From positions 6,262,001 to 6,326,000 of the forward strand of contig JAKULF010000003.1 of NCBI GenBank assembly GCA_022661535.1: DNA of 64,000 nucleotides, written 5' to 3'. The notes beneath the pieces were generated by a model, which did no database searches, had not been told where the DNA came from, and saw only the letters and a program-made list of their open reading frames with translations. Numbering within the stretch: the first letter of the stretch is position 1; every line of letters starts with the position of its first letter. A program made the position numbers and the translations under genes. Positions 24,201 to 36,032 of this stretch are shown here, piece after piece. The stretch is from Eutypa lata (Eukaryota > Ascomycota > Sordariomycetes > Xylariales > Diatrypaceae).

Positions 24201-25241
24201 TGCTGTCACGTTATGGCGATACCGAACCGGAGTCCGTACCAAGCCGTGGAGTCTACTGGAAATGTCTCGCCTAGCTTCTGAACCCGAGTTTCGCGACTAC
24301 CTTGGCAGATTACAAGAGGACATGAATGGCGGGAAGATTAGGATCAATGACGTCGTCCAGTCCTTCGAGGGGAAAAGATTTACCCTGGATCATCGAAGGG
24401 ATGTTACAGACATGACCACGAAATATAGTGTCTTGGTATTTGAAAACTCTGGGGAACCCTCGATGAAAACACCACGAGAGATCCAAAGGGGAAGGAGGCA
24501 ACCGAAAGGAGAGCCGCAGAAGAGTACTCCTTTCTTCGTGCTAACTATCTGGGGACGCTTGCTTGTAATGGCGGTCCTGTGCGGACTGCTTACCTTAATC
24601 TTGGTATACAACAACACTGGAGGCGATACTGGATTCGAGAGCTTTATGGACAGTGAGTCGCTTGGCGTTCGTCTCGTGTTTACCACTGTCGGCATTATCA
24701 TAACTCTCTTCTGGACTTCCTACTTCAACTGTAAGTAACCTCTGATTCATCCATGCTACCAACCCTGAAGTTCCTCGAGGCTAAGTAACCAACAGGCGTG
24801 GCGTTCGTCAGTCCTTATAGACTCATGCAGGGAAACAAAGAGCGATGCAGGGAAGCCATCCGCATGGACCTACCAACGAACGCTTTCAGCGGGCTATACA
24901 ATGCCTCAGGGAGAAACCGGCGAGACTTTTATCTCGGCGCGGTGTCTGCCACGGCTATCATGTCAGAGTTCCTACCGGCGCTTCTGAATAACGTGCCGTA
25001 CAGGGTTGTCCAGACCTACCTGGCACACGCAGTCTGTACATGGATAGCGGTCGGGGTTCTGAGCATCATGGTCTTGGTAGTGCTGATGTCCTTCTTCGTT
25101 GACTGGCCGACTTTGCCGATTGATCCCAGTACGATACTTGGCGCCACGTTTTACGTGTCTCGTCTTGAATGGTTGCCGGAGAAGGCAGCACAGAACCCGT
25201 CTTCTCAGGGGCTTATGGTGGATCGGAATTATGTAAGATAG
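21286..25241 (+). CDS. DUF3433-type large membrane protein with Thr/Ser-rich repeats
   Basis: Function unknown. Exons 21286-24730 and 24796-25241 join in phase 1 (TTCAACT / GCGTGGCG), giving 1296 residues. Residues 1-170 are hydrophilic. A first membrane segment lies near 172-194 (MGILLLLILISLGLVELAVY). A long Thr/Ser/Pro-rich, probably extracellular and O-glycosylated region follows (about 200-825), with Cys-containing TTTVEIVTMT and TTVTETSEAN blocks. It includes about seven degenerate repeats with a (T/N)-x-x-G-x-P-x-x-T core (about 598-790). The C-terminal third is polytopic: segments near 832, 955, 1091 and 1130, then AVCTWIAVGVLSIMVLVVLM in exon 2. The WTSYFNCVAFVSPYRLM junction and SEFLPALLNNVPY match what I know of DUF3433 proteins. 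An in-frame TTG 12 bases upstream is not used; the ATG at 21286 is the first. Confidence 0.85.
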
Positions 25242-27459
25242 ATCGATTTTCTTTTAATACCTATAGCAAAGGGGTTAACGGAGATAACTTCGTCGAATTC
25301 ACTGTTCACTATATACAAATGTTTTAGGACTACGGGATCATGTATTCATATAGATTCGCACAATAGAAATAGCCAACAAGTCCCATGAAGCCTATGTCTC
25401 TACCTATAATTAGGAGCTTTAGATCATTATCGTCACCATGGTTTCCCCAGGATGATCGGAAGAAGTCGGCCTGAACGGAAGAAAATCTCGGTAAACCAAA
25501 TTCCCTTTTCATTATTTGGCATGGGTATTCTCAATTTCGAACTTGGATTATTAGATGGCTCTCCTAACTAGCGGCTCGGCACTCATCCCTTGCTTTCAAC
25601 ACCTTAAAATAACTACATTAGAGGTTGGGGTTGAATGGGCGGTTGGTTGGGGTTAATGAGGGGAAGAGGAATCCCCGGATTTCTTAAGCCGCCGTAAGGG
25701 CGTACATATAAGACCACTATATAGATTTACTAGATCGGGAAATAACGTCCTAAAATGTATGATATATCCTGAATAGTCGCTCTCGTACCTGAATACGAAG
25801 ATGGATCCAACAGACATTCCTTGCCACATTTGTGCCATTATGGTGCCCTGAGAAATTCGAGTCAGTAGCTCGGCCCTATGTCTAGTGTTCCTGCAGTACG
25901 TCCAGTCTAGCAGTAGGCCTACTATCACGTCTGGTATATACGTAGATACGTGACGTGACGTACCTGGATCAACCATCTCTGCCTCTCTCACATATGTATA
26001 TAATATAGAAATATGCAGAACATACATATGCACGTAAGGCACAAAAGATCGACCATTCAGATTCAAGGTATTCAGCTATCTATTTCCCCTCATTTTTCCC
26101 CTCATGAAAACTACGGGGTTAGATTAGACTAAGCTGGGAAAGTGGGCTCGTACTAGTTAGACCGCCTCGCAATCGTAAGATAAAAAACCATTCTCGTGTC
26201 AGCTATCCCGATTTTTCAAGTCGGATGACGTTCATTCTTTTTCATAATGGGGATTTGTTGGTGTACTGAGTAATTCCTTGGAAAGTACTGGTAGTGGTGG
26301 AGTTCTGTTAGTATAATGCCAAGCCGGACTTCAATCTCCCCCAAACCATCGCGCGAGAGAGAAAATCCATTTTATTCTCCAGCTTTTCTCATAGTGTGTG
26401 GGCGAACGCGGAGGCCTACCTGGTAAGCATACGGGTCCAGGCTATTGGGGTTGTGGGGTGGCCGGGATGCTGCTGTTAGTTAGTTAGTTAGATATAACTA
26501 AAACTTATCTGCTATACTTCGTACTTACCGTGATCACCACATTTCTTGTTAGGTAGTTCGTTGTTGTAGTGATTATACTACTTGAAGCCATCGTGAGCCA
26601 CCATATATTAGCACGCGCAATTCCAGCCTATTCCTTAAGTTAAGCATTCACTTAAGTCTCAAGCTTCACTTGGCTTCTTAGGAAGCTTAATTTTCGTTAT
26701 CGCCGAAGCTTGTTCTACGAATACGCAGACAAGACGTCAGTGGCATCCCTGTAGCACAAGCCTAGGCGGAAGGGATAGTCGGCAATGGGACAAGTGCGAC
26801 GAATGAGAGATCACGCATCTGCATTCCTCTTCTTTTTAGTGCTAGCACCATGTCGCGCGCCGTCTTATTTTTTTGTGCTTAGTTATCTCTGCTAGCTCTT
26901 ACATCCCCTGGCAAGTCCTGGGTAGAGCTCTCCGCACTTTTTAACGCTTGCTTGATAGGCTTGTACTACCCCATCTCTCAACTCTCCCCCCCATTTCCCC
27001 GATTCCCGCCCTCTATTGGGAAGGAAGAAGGAATGTGGGAGGGTCGGACACCCCGCAACCTCACATCGGCCACTTGACTTCTTATAACATAGCGTAACAC
27101 AAGTTCCGGACCAACTGTATGGCTTGCAGAGTTGATGATATCCCTACTAGGTAAGGTAGTCTGTGGGAACGTCTCCATTTCGTCGGGGGAGAATATCGCC
27201 GAATATGGCGAGGTACAGGGGATACAGGTGGACATCAGGCGACCTCAATCATTCGCTGACATGGTTTCCCACCAGTTGGCTTCGCTCTAGCTGGTGTTAT
27301 TGAGTGCTCTACGAACCAACCAGTCTGTCTATAAAAGCCCAGAGTACACGGCCTTTCACTCGTCCAGCCCGAGTTGGAAGTTTTTACCTCTTAGTCCTCC
27401 CTCTCTCCCTTCTCGCCCCTAATAGCCTTGTTCCTGGAACATCGCACGCAACGCACAAA
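25242..27459. other. Intergenic, 2.2 kb, includes transporter promoter
   Basis: Minus-strand frames at 25653-26066 and 26978-27235 look non-coding. TTAGTTAGTTAG microrepeat near 26472. C/T-rich stretches near 26960-27010. The transporter leader begins after the TATA box at 27330. Confidence 0.5.
27330..27336 (+). promoter_or_regulatory. TATA box of the sugar transporter gene
   Basis: TATAAAA 130 bases before the proposed ATG, followed by a CT-rich leader (CCTCCCTCTCTCCC) and the start context CACAAAATGG. Confidence 0.55.
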
Positions 27460-29456
27460 ATGGCAGGCCCAGGAGTAAAGAAACCCGTCAACATCTTCAA
27501 GCTGAAGGACCTTGGTGAACCTAAGAACGTCTTCAACTGGCGATTATGGTTCGCCGTTATCTCTTTCGGCCTCTTAGGTGCTGCCCGTGGTGTTGACGAA
27601 GGTCTCATCTCGGGAGCCTTCAACTCCGATGACTTTCAGGAATACATCAACTACGAGTCCTACAGCCTCGTTGAGCGGACCAATATTAAAGCCAATGTGT
27701 CAGCCATGGTCCAGATTGGCTCTGTCGGTGGTGCTCTTTTGTGAGTTCTAACCCATGCTCCCTCCTGTCTTATGTCATATATCTATTTCATCCGAACAAG
27801 TGTAGCTAGTACTAACGGGCGTTTTGAAAATAGTGCTTTTCTGATTTGCGATCGTATTGGGCGGATCTGGGCTACTCGGCAACTGTGCATCCTGTGGATT
27901 CTGGGCATCGCCATCTTCATGGGAAACGGTGGTAACCTTAACGCTGTCTACGCCGGCCGCTTCATTGCCGGGCTCGGTGTTGGACAGACTCCTGTGGTCG
28001 GTCCCATCTACATCGCTGAGATAGCGCCTGCATCCGTTCGCGGTCTTTGCACCTGTATCTTCACTGGTTTCGTCTATCTCGGCATTGTCCTTGCTTACTT
28101 CACCAACTACGGAGCCGAAGTCAATATCGGAGATACCACTCATGCTCGATGGGTAAGTAGCTGAAGCCTGGTCATTTCTCCCTCAGTCATAACTAATGCC
28201 TGTCTAGCTCGTCCCAACCAGCTTGCACATCATGTTCGCCGGTGTTACCTTCATCCTCACTTTCTTCCAATACGAGTCGCCTCGCTTCCTCGTTAAGAAG
28301 GGCAACCCTGAGAAAGCGCTAGAGAACATGGCTAAGATTCGACACCTCCCTGTCGATGACCCGTATGTCCTACGAGAGGTTAACGCCATCCGGAACGCCT
28401 ACGAAGAGGAACTTGAGGCCACTATGGGCTCAAGTTGGGTCGGTGTTATCAAGGAGCTGCTATTCGTACCAAGCAACCTGTATCGTCTGTGGCTCAGCGT
28501 CATGGTTCAGATTCTCGGCCAATGGTCAGGCGCCGGTTCCATCACGCTATACGCGCCTGATTTCTTTGAACTTCTCGGCATCACTGGAGACAACGAATCG
28601 CTTCTTGTCAGCGCTGTCTTCGGTATCGTCAAGCTTGTCGCTGCCATTTGCTGTGCTCTATTCCTCGTCGATTTCATCGGGCGCAAGCGCTCTCTTCTCA
28701 TTGGCATTACTTGCCAGGCCGTCGCCATGGTCTATGTTGCGAGCTTCCTGACCGCAGTCCCGGAAATTGGTCACCAGGAAGGCTACGAGCTCCCAGCAGC
28801 AGAACTCAAAGCGAGTCGTGGTGCTATAGCAATGATCTATCTATCAGGCTTCGGATGGGCTCTTGGTATGTTTCTCCAACCTTGCCCCTCTTTCTTGACC
28901 CTGCCGTCATGTCCTTCCACTATATCCGATGCTATTCATTCACTCTATACTGCAACATCCCGTCTTAGAATCAATACTAACGCTTCTCATTACAGGTTGG
29001 AACAGCATGCAATACTTACTGACATCGGAAATCTTCCCGCTCCGCATCCGCGCCCTAGCGACGTCCATCGCCATGACACTGCACTTCGCCAACCAGTACG
29101 GCAACTCGCGCGCGGTGCCCAACATGCTGCTGTCCGTGGCTGACGGCGGCATCTCATCCAAGGGCACATTCTGGTGCTTCGCGGCCATCACCATCATCGG
29201 CGGGATCTGGGTCTGGGTCTTCGTGCCCGAGACGGGTGGCCGCGACCTCGAGAGCATGAACCGCCTCTTCTCTTTGCCCTGGTACCAGATTGGCCTCCGC
29301 GGCTACAAGGACGCTGCCCGCCAGGACATCGTCATCAACGAAAAGGAAGAGCAAGCGCTCGATGTCGCCGCTGGCTCTGGCCAGGCTGAGCATGCGGATC
29401 GTGTAGGCGAAGATGCTCGTAGTATTGGTGAGAAGAGAGGGGATTCGCGGGTTTGA
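27460..29456 (+). CDS. MFS sugar transporter (sugar porter family)
   Basis: Twelve-helix plasma-membrane carrier, probably monosaccharide/proton symport; the substrate cannot be told from sequence. Exons 27460-27740, 27834-28152, 28208-28865 and 28996-29456, joining in phase, 572 residues. Sugar-porter signatures are visible: DRIGRIWATR after helix 2, GRFIAGLGVGQTPVVGPIYIAEIAPASVRG, YESPRFLVKKG (PESPR-type), DFIGRKRSL and FVPETGGRDLESMNRLF. The N terminus has GAARGVDEGLISGAF, where many hexose carriers have GYD(Q/T)GV..G; Val replaces Tyr there. The C-terminal tail is charged and cytosolic. An in-frame upstream ATG at 27304 lies before the TATA box and is not used. The long intergenic region upstream is in keeping with complex regulation. 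Confidence 0.93.
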
Positions 29457-30669
29457 TAAAATGTACGTGGATGTAAACTTTTAGGGGTTAAAAAGTCGAA
29501 GGTGGTAACTACATTGGTAACCCATGGATGGATAACTGTATCTATTAACATGTGATGAGATACACGATTGAAATTTGGCCAGGAAAGGCTTACGAGAAAT
29601 GAACCAAACATCTATTTACCACTAAGACAATGTATTTGCGTACCTGAGTACCCGTATGTTTACCTATCACTTAAGCACCTATCACGTACAAACTGATAGC
29701 AGATAGGTAAGTATGATATGTACTAAGCGAGGAGAACTAGGCATGCCACATGGCAGATAGTGATGTTTGTCTGAAGTGATCTGTACATACTAAATGGTAG
29801 CTGTAATGCTCTATAACTGTATTAAGTCAGATTCGGGAGTAGGTTCTTCCTGTTTTCATAGGCTTACAATCTAGCTTACTACAGTTAAGTAAGAGGACCT
29901 TGATTGTAACAGCACTAGTTACCCAAAGGGTGATTGCACCATAGGCAAAGAGACATGCTAATGATACCACACATACGCGCAAGCATACAAATCTTTGCAA
30001 CCTGGCTAAACCATCACATTGTAATCAGTAGTGACAATGAGGAAAACAATTGTGCTTGGTAATACCCACCGAATATTTGGATGGCCATAGTATAGGGGTG
30101 GTGGTCCGGACTGCATCTGGTGGATTGCTACCCTGGGCCAGTAACCAACCAGAGTCTTAGTTTCTCAAGCTATGCCATGTGGTTAGATCATGAACAATAT
30201 GAAAACAGTTTGCTTATGATGATGTTTTTACGTAGCATTTGTCGAAATGGCAAACGTCTCTATCGCATACCGTAATATAAAGCCTGAGCTTTAGCTTAGG
30301 ATTGCTCATTCGTTCCCCCACATCTCCCCTATTATAATGGGAATAAACCCCATGTATGCGGTCAACATGGGCGTACGATGGTCTGTGAGCCATTTTAGTA
30401 TATACTTATTGTTCATTTACATGGTCTATGCTTATGATCGGGTGTAAAATATAAACTACTTAAGGACATCCAGGTACTGAACATATTTTCTCTCTTTCTT
30501 CTCCAAAACATCTGGCTTCATTTTCACAACAGGTAGCTAATTCCACGAACTACAGCTTCTTAGCCTTTTGCCCTTCCTTCCTTTGAGAACCTCCTTTGCA
30601 TATTTATACTTCTCTCCAGTTCTCTCTTTTCCGCTCCCCAATACACACCGGGGCATTAAATAAGTTACT
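29457..30669. other. Intergenic, contains first copy of a noncoding repeat
   Basis: 3' flank of the transporter and upstream region of the small Cys/His gene. The repeat at 29922-30137 is listed separately. No other gene seen. Confidence 0.55.
29922..30137 (+). repeat. Noncoding direct repeat, copy 1
   Basis: About 215 bases clearly homologous, with substitutions and small gaps, to 32431-32645. Shared blocks include CCCAA(A)GGGTGAT, GCTAAACCATCACAT, AGTGACAA, CGAATATT and TTGCTACCCT. No coding frame and no terminal inverted repeat recognised; may be a decayed repeat family or a segmental copy. Confidence 0.75.
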
Positions 30670-31354
30670 ATGACCGACAACGAAACCACCGTTGCAGCTA
30701 CCCCTGCCAGGAGGCATAACCCATGCAAGGTATACAAATCTCAGACACCAGCTATTATAGACCGAACCTAACATGCGCCTAGGCTTACATAGGGGACACA
30801 CAATGCACCGAGGCTCGATCAAGCTACGGCTTATGCTACTTGCACCTGATCCAGGAAAGGTGTTTATACGGTCTTTATAAAGAGCGGGAGGCTCTTTATA
30901 AAGAACTAAAATACGATGAGACAGCAAGAATTGCTGCCCATTTTCATATCACCTGTGCACTAGTCGGCCGGTGGCTTCACCAGGACATGTTTTACAAAGA
31001 CGACTATTGCGATAGCCACGAGTGGTATCGATTTGTGCTCTCTTCCCTTAGAAGTGAACTTAAGCAGAACATTTACTTTGAGGATCAGGCCATTATATTC
31101 GATAACCTCGATTATAAGATACTGGATTTGCTAAAGGACGCATTGTCCCAGTTAACGGTCGATTCGAAAGGTATTTGACACGAAAACATTACGATCAATA
31201 ATACGGAGCTTTACAGCTGATCACATTTACAGTGGAAGACCTTGAAAGATTGATCGAGAACGGCCCAAGGATCGAGATCACCTCCAAGGATGCGCCAGGG
31301 TCAACTTTTAACCCAACACGTTGCACACGTGCACAGTTGGCGGCCAGGAACTGA
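30670..31354 (+). CDS. Small protein with one C-C-C-x2-H unit, unknown function
   Basis: Exons 30670-30729, 30783-31170 and 31233-31354 (phases 0 and 1) give 189 residues. The N terminus has CKAYIGDTQCTEARSSYGLCYLH, that is C-x8-C-x9-C-x2-H, then ERCLYGLYKEREALYKELKYDE and a mostly helical middle. Exon 3 encodes VEDLERLIENGPRIEITSKDAPGSTF and a basic end. The Cys/His unit has the same order of ligands as the repeats of the 4856-6655 protein and is likely a single zinc site (inference). The first intron falls right after the first Cys-Lys. No signal peptide. The gene lies between two copies of a noncoding repeat. The splice signals are good and the exon 3 frame is open to a natural stop, so the model is fairly sure though the family is unnamed. 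Confidence 0.72.
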
Positions 31355-32864
31355 GAGTAGTCGACTCTGACGCCAAGGCAGCAGGAGAGGGCATCCCGAG
31401 TAATTGAATGGTGAAGTGGTAACTTGTAAGCAGAAGACATCAACCCGCAACCTACCTTCTTGTGTGAAAAGTGCGCGCTAACCTGTTTCCTCTACCAGCC
31501 TAGACAGTTCCTCATATTTATCTTCCGGCCTTGCAATCTTCTCCGATGAGTTGAAGGCCAGCTCGCACGATACATCACCCTCGCGCCGGGTGCCAACGGG
31601 CGCGTTCAGAACGCCTTTGATATAACTCCGGTAGTATTTACTGGTGTAGCAAGATACGACCGACTAAGTAATGCTGATGGTACGAGTATTCATGGTTAGC
31701 TCGTCGAGCCCCGGGTTCCAATTCGCCTCGGGTGCGCCAACTCGGTCTGGGTGTAAGGGAGGTTTTTTTGGGTACCGGATTTTCAGGAGAAAGTTGGTTT
31801 GATTTGTGACATCCATAAAATTTAATCTAAAATTAATATTACCTATTATCTATCGTTTATGATGTTGTAGAAATTGCGGTTATTATATATTTTTCCATCA
31901 AACGTCAACTTGCAAGGGAAGGGGCGACGGGCCGCTATTGGCCTTATGTGGGCACGAATGGGGTAGAGTTATAGGAGAAACAGGTAGTAGCTGAAGAGAG
32001 ATTCTGGTAGGCAGATCAATAATAGTCATGTAACTAGGTGTGAAGGTGGAAATGAGTGACAAGAACTCGACATAGAACTATCTATGAGTTAGTCTAAATG
32101 CCCAAACGTTACAGCTTTCGGAACCCTTATACATCAACAAGAAAAATAATATCAGCTCTAGAGGGTTTATAAAACTTGCCGATATCTCGGCGTAATACTT
32201 AATCCGTCACAGCTAGAGAACCGAGAATGATAAGATCCAAATCACCTGCCTGTGACAACCACGAGAACATGTAAGTGTTTGGAAGCAAGGGAACCAAAGA
32301 GAATTCTAAATTTGATATTGTCAATATATTCACATTATGTACATCAATATAGCTTCCCTGTGCATATTCGAAAAGTCAGCATCGATTAATTGAAGGAAGG
32401 CTTTGAAGTAATGAAGTTGATTTGAACCTGCCCAAGGGTGATAACATTATAGGCAATGTGATAGAGTCAAGTGATATGCTAGTGACACCGCACATATGTA
32501 GCAAATGACACAAATGTTTAAAACCGAGCTAAACCATCACATATTATAGTGATTGATAGTGACAAAGAAGAAATCATTGCTTGAGGAATATCCGCCGAAT
32601 ATTGACTAGTCTGAACTACTCTACATATGATGGTTTGCTACCCTAAGTTCAAGACATATTTCCTGACGTAATATGATCATATGGAATTCATAAACTAACA
32701 GATATTTAGACTTAAACGCAATTGCATACAAACCTCGCCAAATGAATAGAAATTTCTGTCATGACTACATGTTCTATTCATACTACCCTTTTCAAGCACT
32801 TAGCTAGCACTGCGATAAATTTCCTAATGTTTCCTACTCACCCTCTGTCTACCCATCTTACAGT
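31355..32864. other. Intergenic, contains second copy of the noncoding repeat
   Basis: No gene seen. A tRNA T-arm-like string (GGGTTCCAATTC, near 31719) is present without a foldable tRNA. The repeat copy at 32431-32645 is listed separately. Confidence 0.5.
32431..32645 (+). repeat. Noncoding direct repeat, copy 2
   Basis: Direct-orientation partner of 29922-30137, starting CCCAAGGGTGATAAC and ending GGTTTGCTACCCTAAG. The two copies are about 2.5 kb apart and diverged with many transitions. Confidence 0.75.
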
Positions 32865-33332
32865 TTATTCTTCCACACCTCGAAGCTCGTACCACTCACC
32901 GTCGTCCCCATCATGGACTACCAACTCAACAACAGGAAGATCATCGCCATCACACGGAACGTCAAATCCGAGGGCCTTCTTACAGCCTACGATATAGAAC
33001 GCAGTGTCGAGCCAGGACTGAAACACCATGCCACGACTTTTTAGATCCGCTGCCCCAATTTTCGAAGGATTCTCCCTCATCCCATCAGGCCAGAGGACGC
33101 AAATCCACGCGGCGAAGTCCTTATCAAACACGATCTTGTGGTCGACGCGCCAGCCCTTCAGCTCAGAAGGACAGCAGCAACGGTGAGGGTGGTGCTGAAA
33201 TTTCACGGCTGTGTGAGGTGCCGGCGCGGTGTCTGGGTTCCGGATCACGAACTTGCAACCCGTCGGGGACACGTCGAAGAAATCGCCCGAGATCTTGTAT
33301 CTTTGAACCGTGGAGAAGATGGTGTCAGACAT
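32865..33332 (-). CDS. Hypothetical 155-residue protein
   Basis: Single-exon minus-strand frame from ATG at 33332. No family recognised. The protein has a beta-rich look: MSDTIFSTVQRYKISGDFFDV, then a His/Cys cluster (KFQHHPHRCCCPSEL), and an acidic C-terminal end. Trp-containing segments (AAWICVLWPDG, FQSWLDTAFYIVG) argue for a folded cytosolic protein. No signal peptide or membrane segment. G+C content is higher than in the flanks, which supports coding. Confidence 0.65.
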   Translation of the reverse strand: MSDTIFSTVQRYKISGDFFDVSPTGCKFVIRNPDTAPAPHTAVKFQHHPHRCCCPSELKGWRVDHKIVFDKDFAAWICVLWPDGMRENPSKIGAADLKSRGMVFQSWLDTAFYIVGCKKALGFDVPCDGDDLPVVELVVHDGDDGEWYELRGVEE

Positions 33333-34907
33333 GGTTTATATCTGGCCTTTTAGTCCTTGGTGTTTGTTTATTCCTATGTGTTTACTGATGATGAATACCA
33401 AATAGACTGTCTACGATATGGAATCCGCGCCCCTTAAATACTAGTAATTTTATCTCGATGCTGTCATGTAGTTGATGGAGAAGATACTCCATGTCTTTGT
33501 TGTGAAGATGTTCATTGTTGCCGGACTAAACAATGTCATTCAATCTACGTCCTTAGAGAAGGACAGAGCAGAAATAACAATGCCAATCTACCGGTCTACG
33601 GGTTATTTCAGGTGAACAACAAGCTATATCGCGGGATTTCTCAAGGAAAGCGTTCCGTTCCGCAAATAATAATACGACCCGAATTTAACCCAGGTTTGAA
33701 CTTATTATCTTACCCCCTAGGGTTGCTATAGGTCGTTTCGTACGTCTACTGTGACTACGTGATAACTTGATTGTGCTTTGTTGCCATAACTGTGCGCGAG
33801 GGGTGTTGTTTGGTGGTAGTCCGACCTTTTTTCTTGTGCCAGAGTTATTGGAAACCATCATGGACAAAAATACCATAAAGTATTGTCAAAACCCCTGGCT
33901 CGAGTGCATATATTAGTGTGATAACCAAGGATAGGATTGGCTATCGAACCCAAACTAGATACAACTCTCTTCTTCCAGGTTTTATCAAGACAACAAGTAG
34001 GATGCGCTATAACCCGATCCAAATACTACTCTAAGGGAGGCGGGCTGGCGGGCTAGATTTAGGGGTATCGATATGATATCATGGGAATGACATGCTCAGC
34101 CTTGATGTAACCTGGTTTCAATGAGGATTTCCCTTTTCCCTGGAACCCAACCCTTGGCCCCGGACTATTGCTTCAGCTTGGCTGCCAGGCTGTGTTCAGG
34201 CTTGACGGACGTGACTTGGCGGAGTAGAATGAGTGGATGCGAAGCGAGGCGGCCCTGTCCTTGGGATGAGTGGACATCTTAAATATCGCGCAGCCTCTAT
34301 GAACATGGAATAGCCTCGTGTTTCCGTCAATTAGCTCATAATTATTGGGGTTGCTTACGTCGCCTTCTCTCACGGAGGAACGGGCTCATTGTTTGATCCT
34401 TTGATAAACCGGATGCAAGAGGATCGATCTTGTTGACTAAGTATTACAGTTACACACGCCTTGGAAGTCCTGTCATCATTATGTATCCCCGGTGCCGATG
34501 TTGCCATGGCGTCCTTGGAGAGATATCCAGTCGGAGTTGATCCTAATTGTTATGTAGTATCACAAGGGAAGACACATACGAATGCAGCTTCAGCATCAGG
34601 ATCAGCCCCACCACCAAGTCAATTTAATTGAAGCGAACTGAAGTGGGGTTCTGAGTTACTTGTGTCCAATCAGTGGTGATATCGCAGTGTTTGATGCGCC
34701 CATAATTTCAGCTCTACAGGTTCGATGATACGTTAGCTAGGCCTCGTGTTAATTGAGGTAGTGAGTAGGGCCACCAGTAATACTAAAGCTGTTTGATCAA
34801 TTCTCCTTCTGAAAACATACAGAGCTCTTTTCACTCTTCTTTTCTCTCAACTAGGTAGTGCTATGTCTTAGTTACATATTAAGACCCTGTCACAACCGGC
34901 CGAAAGC
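33333..34907. other. Intergenic, 1.6 kb
   Basis: Short minus-strand frames (33685-33876, 34173-34373) are not convincing. A minus-strand tRNA-like patch with GGGTTCGATAGCC lies near 33930-34020. Promoter of the 34908 gene lies at the right end. Confidence 0.5.
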
Positions 34908-36032
34908 ATGCCAGTGCTAGGACGATCAAGAGATCTCGTCGATCTCCCCCATCAAAAAGGGCCCACCATAGAGCCGCACACCCTAGATTCGGAGCAAACG
35001 CGCTCGCGTCCCGTCGTCGGACGCATGCTGCGAAGCAAGTTAAATCAGCAGCAGCCCTCGTCATTTCACGCTGTTAGACAAAAAGATACCAATAAATCCA
35101 ATGCAACACGCGACAGCAATGACAGGTCAGGCCAAGATGCACCTATCCGATCGCCACGGCCAGTCAATCATGTTATCAATAAGCCGCTACCGCCGCCGCC
35201 AACCGTGATCCCCTCTACCCCAAAACGCCCCGCCCCTACCAGCTCCAAACCTACTTTACGCTCCCGGTTCAATACGGAGCCTCCAGCACCGAGCGACACT
35301 TCCGAGACTGAGGGACGGACCGAAAAAGGATTTATTTCTCAGTATGCCGCACCATCGGACCTTCCCCTCACTGCCCTCTCACCGCCATTGCCGCGGGATA
35401 AAAAAAGGACCTCCCGCCGTGCAACAGGAGACGAATGGCCCTTCCTAGATATGGCCATGTCCCCACCATCACGGCGACCACCCCAGCAGGAATCCGGTGT
35501 AGAAGACAAGCAACAGACAATCACCACCAGTGAACATCACGGGAATGAGCAGGGAGAACAACAGCAAGAACAACAGCAAGAGCAGCAGCAGCTTACTGCC
35601 GAAGAAGATGTAGAACAAAGGCCATCAGATTATGAACTCTTCGTGCGAAGAGCCCAGGAGGAGGATCGTCACTACCGTAGGCAATTGATGCGGATCCTTT
35701 CGCCACGTTCATCGTCGCGGCGGAGGGACGAAACGCGGAAAATGGAAGAAGAGCAGTATCATCATCATCGGGACCTCGGTGGTACTCGCGGATTCAGCTG
35801 GCAGCGAGCAGCTGCGGCGAAGCGCCAGCAAGAAGAGGGAGAGGAAGAAGGAAAGAAGGACGTGAGGCGAAGTTGGGGCGGTGGTGAAAAGGCGCAGAAC
35901 ACGACGACAACGACGTCTACTACTAGGAAACGACACTCGGATGGTGGTGGCGGCTTGAGGAGAAAGGCGAGTATGTCGAGTCTGTCGAGTATCAAGAAGA
36001 CGATAGCCAATTATATCAAGCCCCCGAAATGA
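34908..36032 (+). CDS. Low-complexity basic/Gln-rich protein, unknown function
   Basis: Intron-less frame of 374 residues. Largely disordered: Pro/Ser/Arg-rich first half (KPLPPPPTVIPSTPKRPAPT, PLTALSPPLPRDKKRTSRR), then a Gln/Glu tract (GEQQQEQQQEQQQ, about residues 217-230), a charged helix-prone stretch with many Arg (RRAQEEDRHYRRQLMRILSPR), and a basic C terminus SSLSSIKKTIANYIKPPK. The last 15 residues look like a short amphipathic helix. No signal peptide, catalytic motif or membrane segment. Such proteins are often nuclear or scaffold-like in fungi; no function is claimed. The CAGCAGCAA/CAAGAACAA coding repeat may vary in length. Confidence 0.7.
   Translation: MPVLGRSRDLVDLPHQKGPTIEPHTLDSEQTRSRPVVGRMLRSKLNQQQPSSFHAVRQKDTNKSNATRDSNDRSGQDAPIRSPRPVNHVINKPLPPPPTVIPSTPKRPAPTSSKPTLRSRFNTEPPAPSDTSETEGRTEKGFISQYAAPSDLPLTALSPPLPRDKKRTSRRATGDEWPFLDMAMSPPSRRPPQQESGVEDKQQTITTSEHHGNEQGEQQQEQQQEQQQLTAEEDVEQRPSDYELFVRRAQEEDRHYRRQLMRILSPRSSSRRRDETRKMEEEQYHHHRDLGGTRGFSWQRAAAAKRQQEEGEEEGKKDVRRSWGGGEKAQNTTTTTSTTRKRHSDGGGGLRRKASMSSLSSIKKTIANYIKPPK

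Noticed and set aside
25653..26066. 137-codon minus-strand frame
   Set aside because: Translation looks like noncoding sequence, with no family motif and no signal-peptide or splice support.
31700..31745. tRNA T-arm-like GGGTTCCAATTC
   Set aside because: No convincing A box or acceptor stem around it.
33925..34025. Minus-strand tRNA-like patch with GGGTTCGATAGCC
   Set aside because: A-box and B-box-like strings are present, but a proper acceptor stem at the right distance and a full cloverleaf could not be drawn; may be a relic but is unsupported as an RNA gene.
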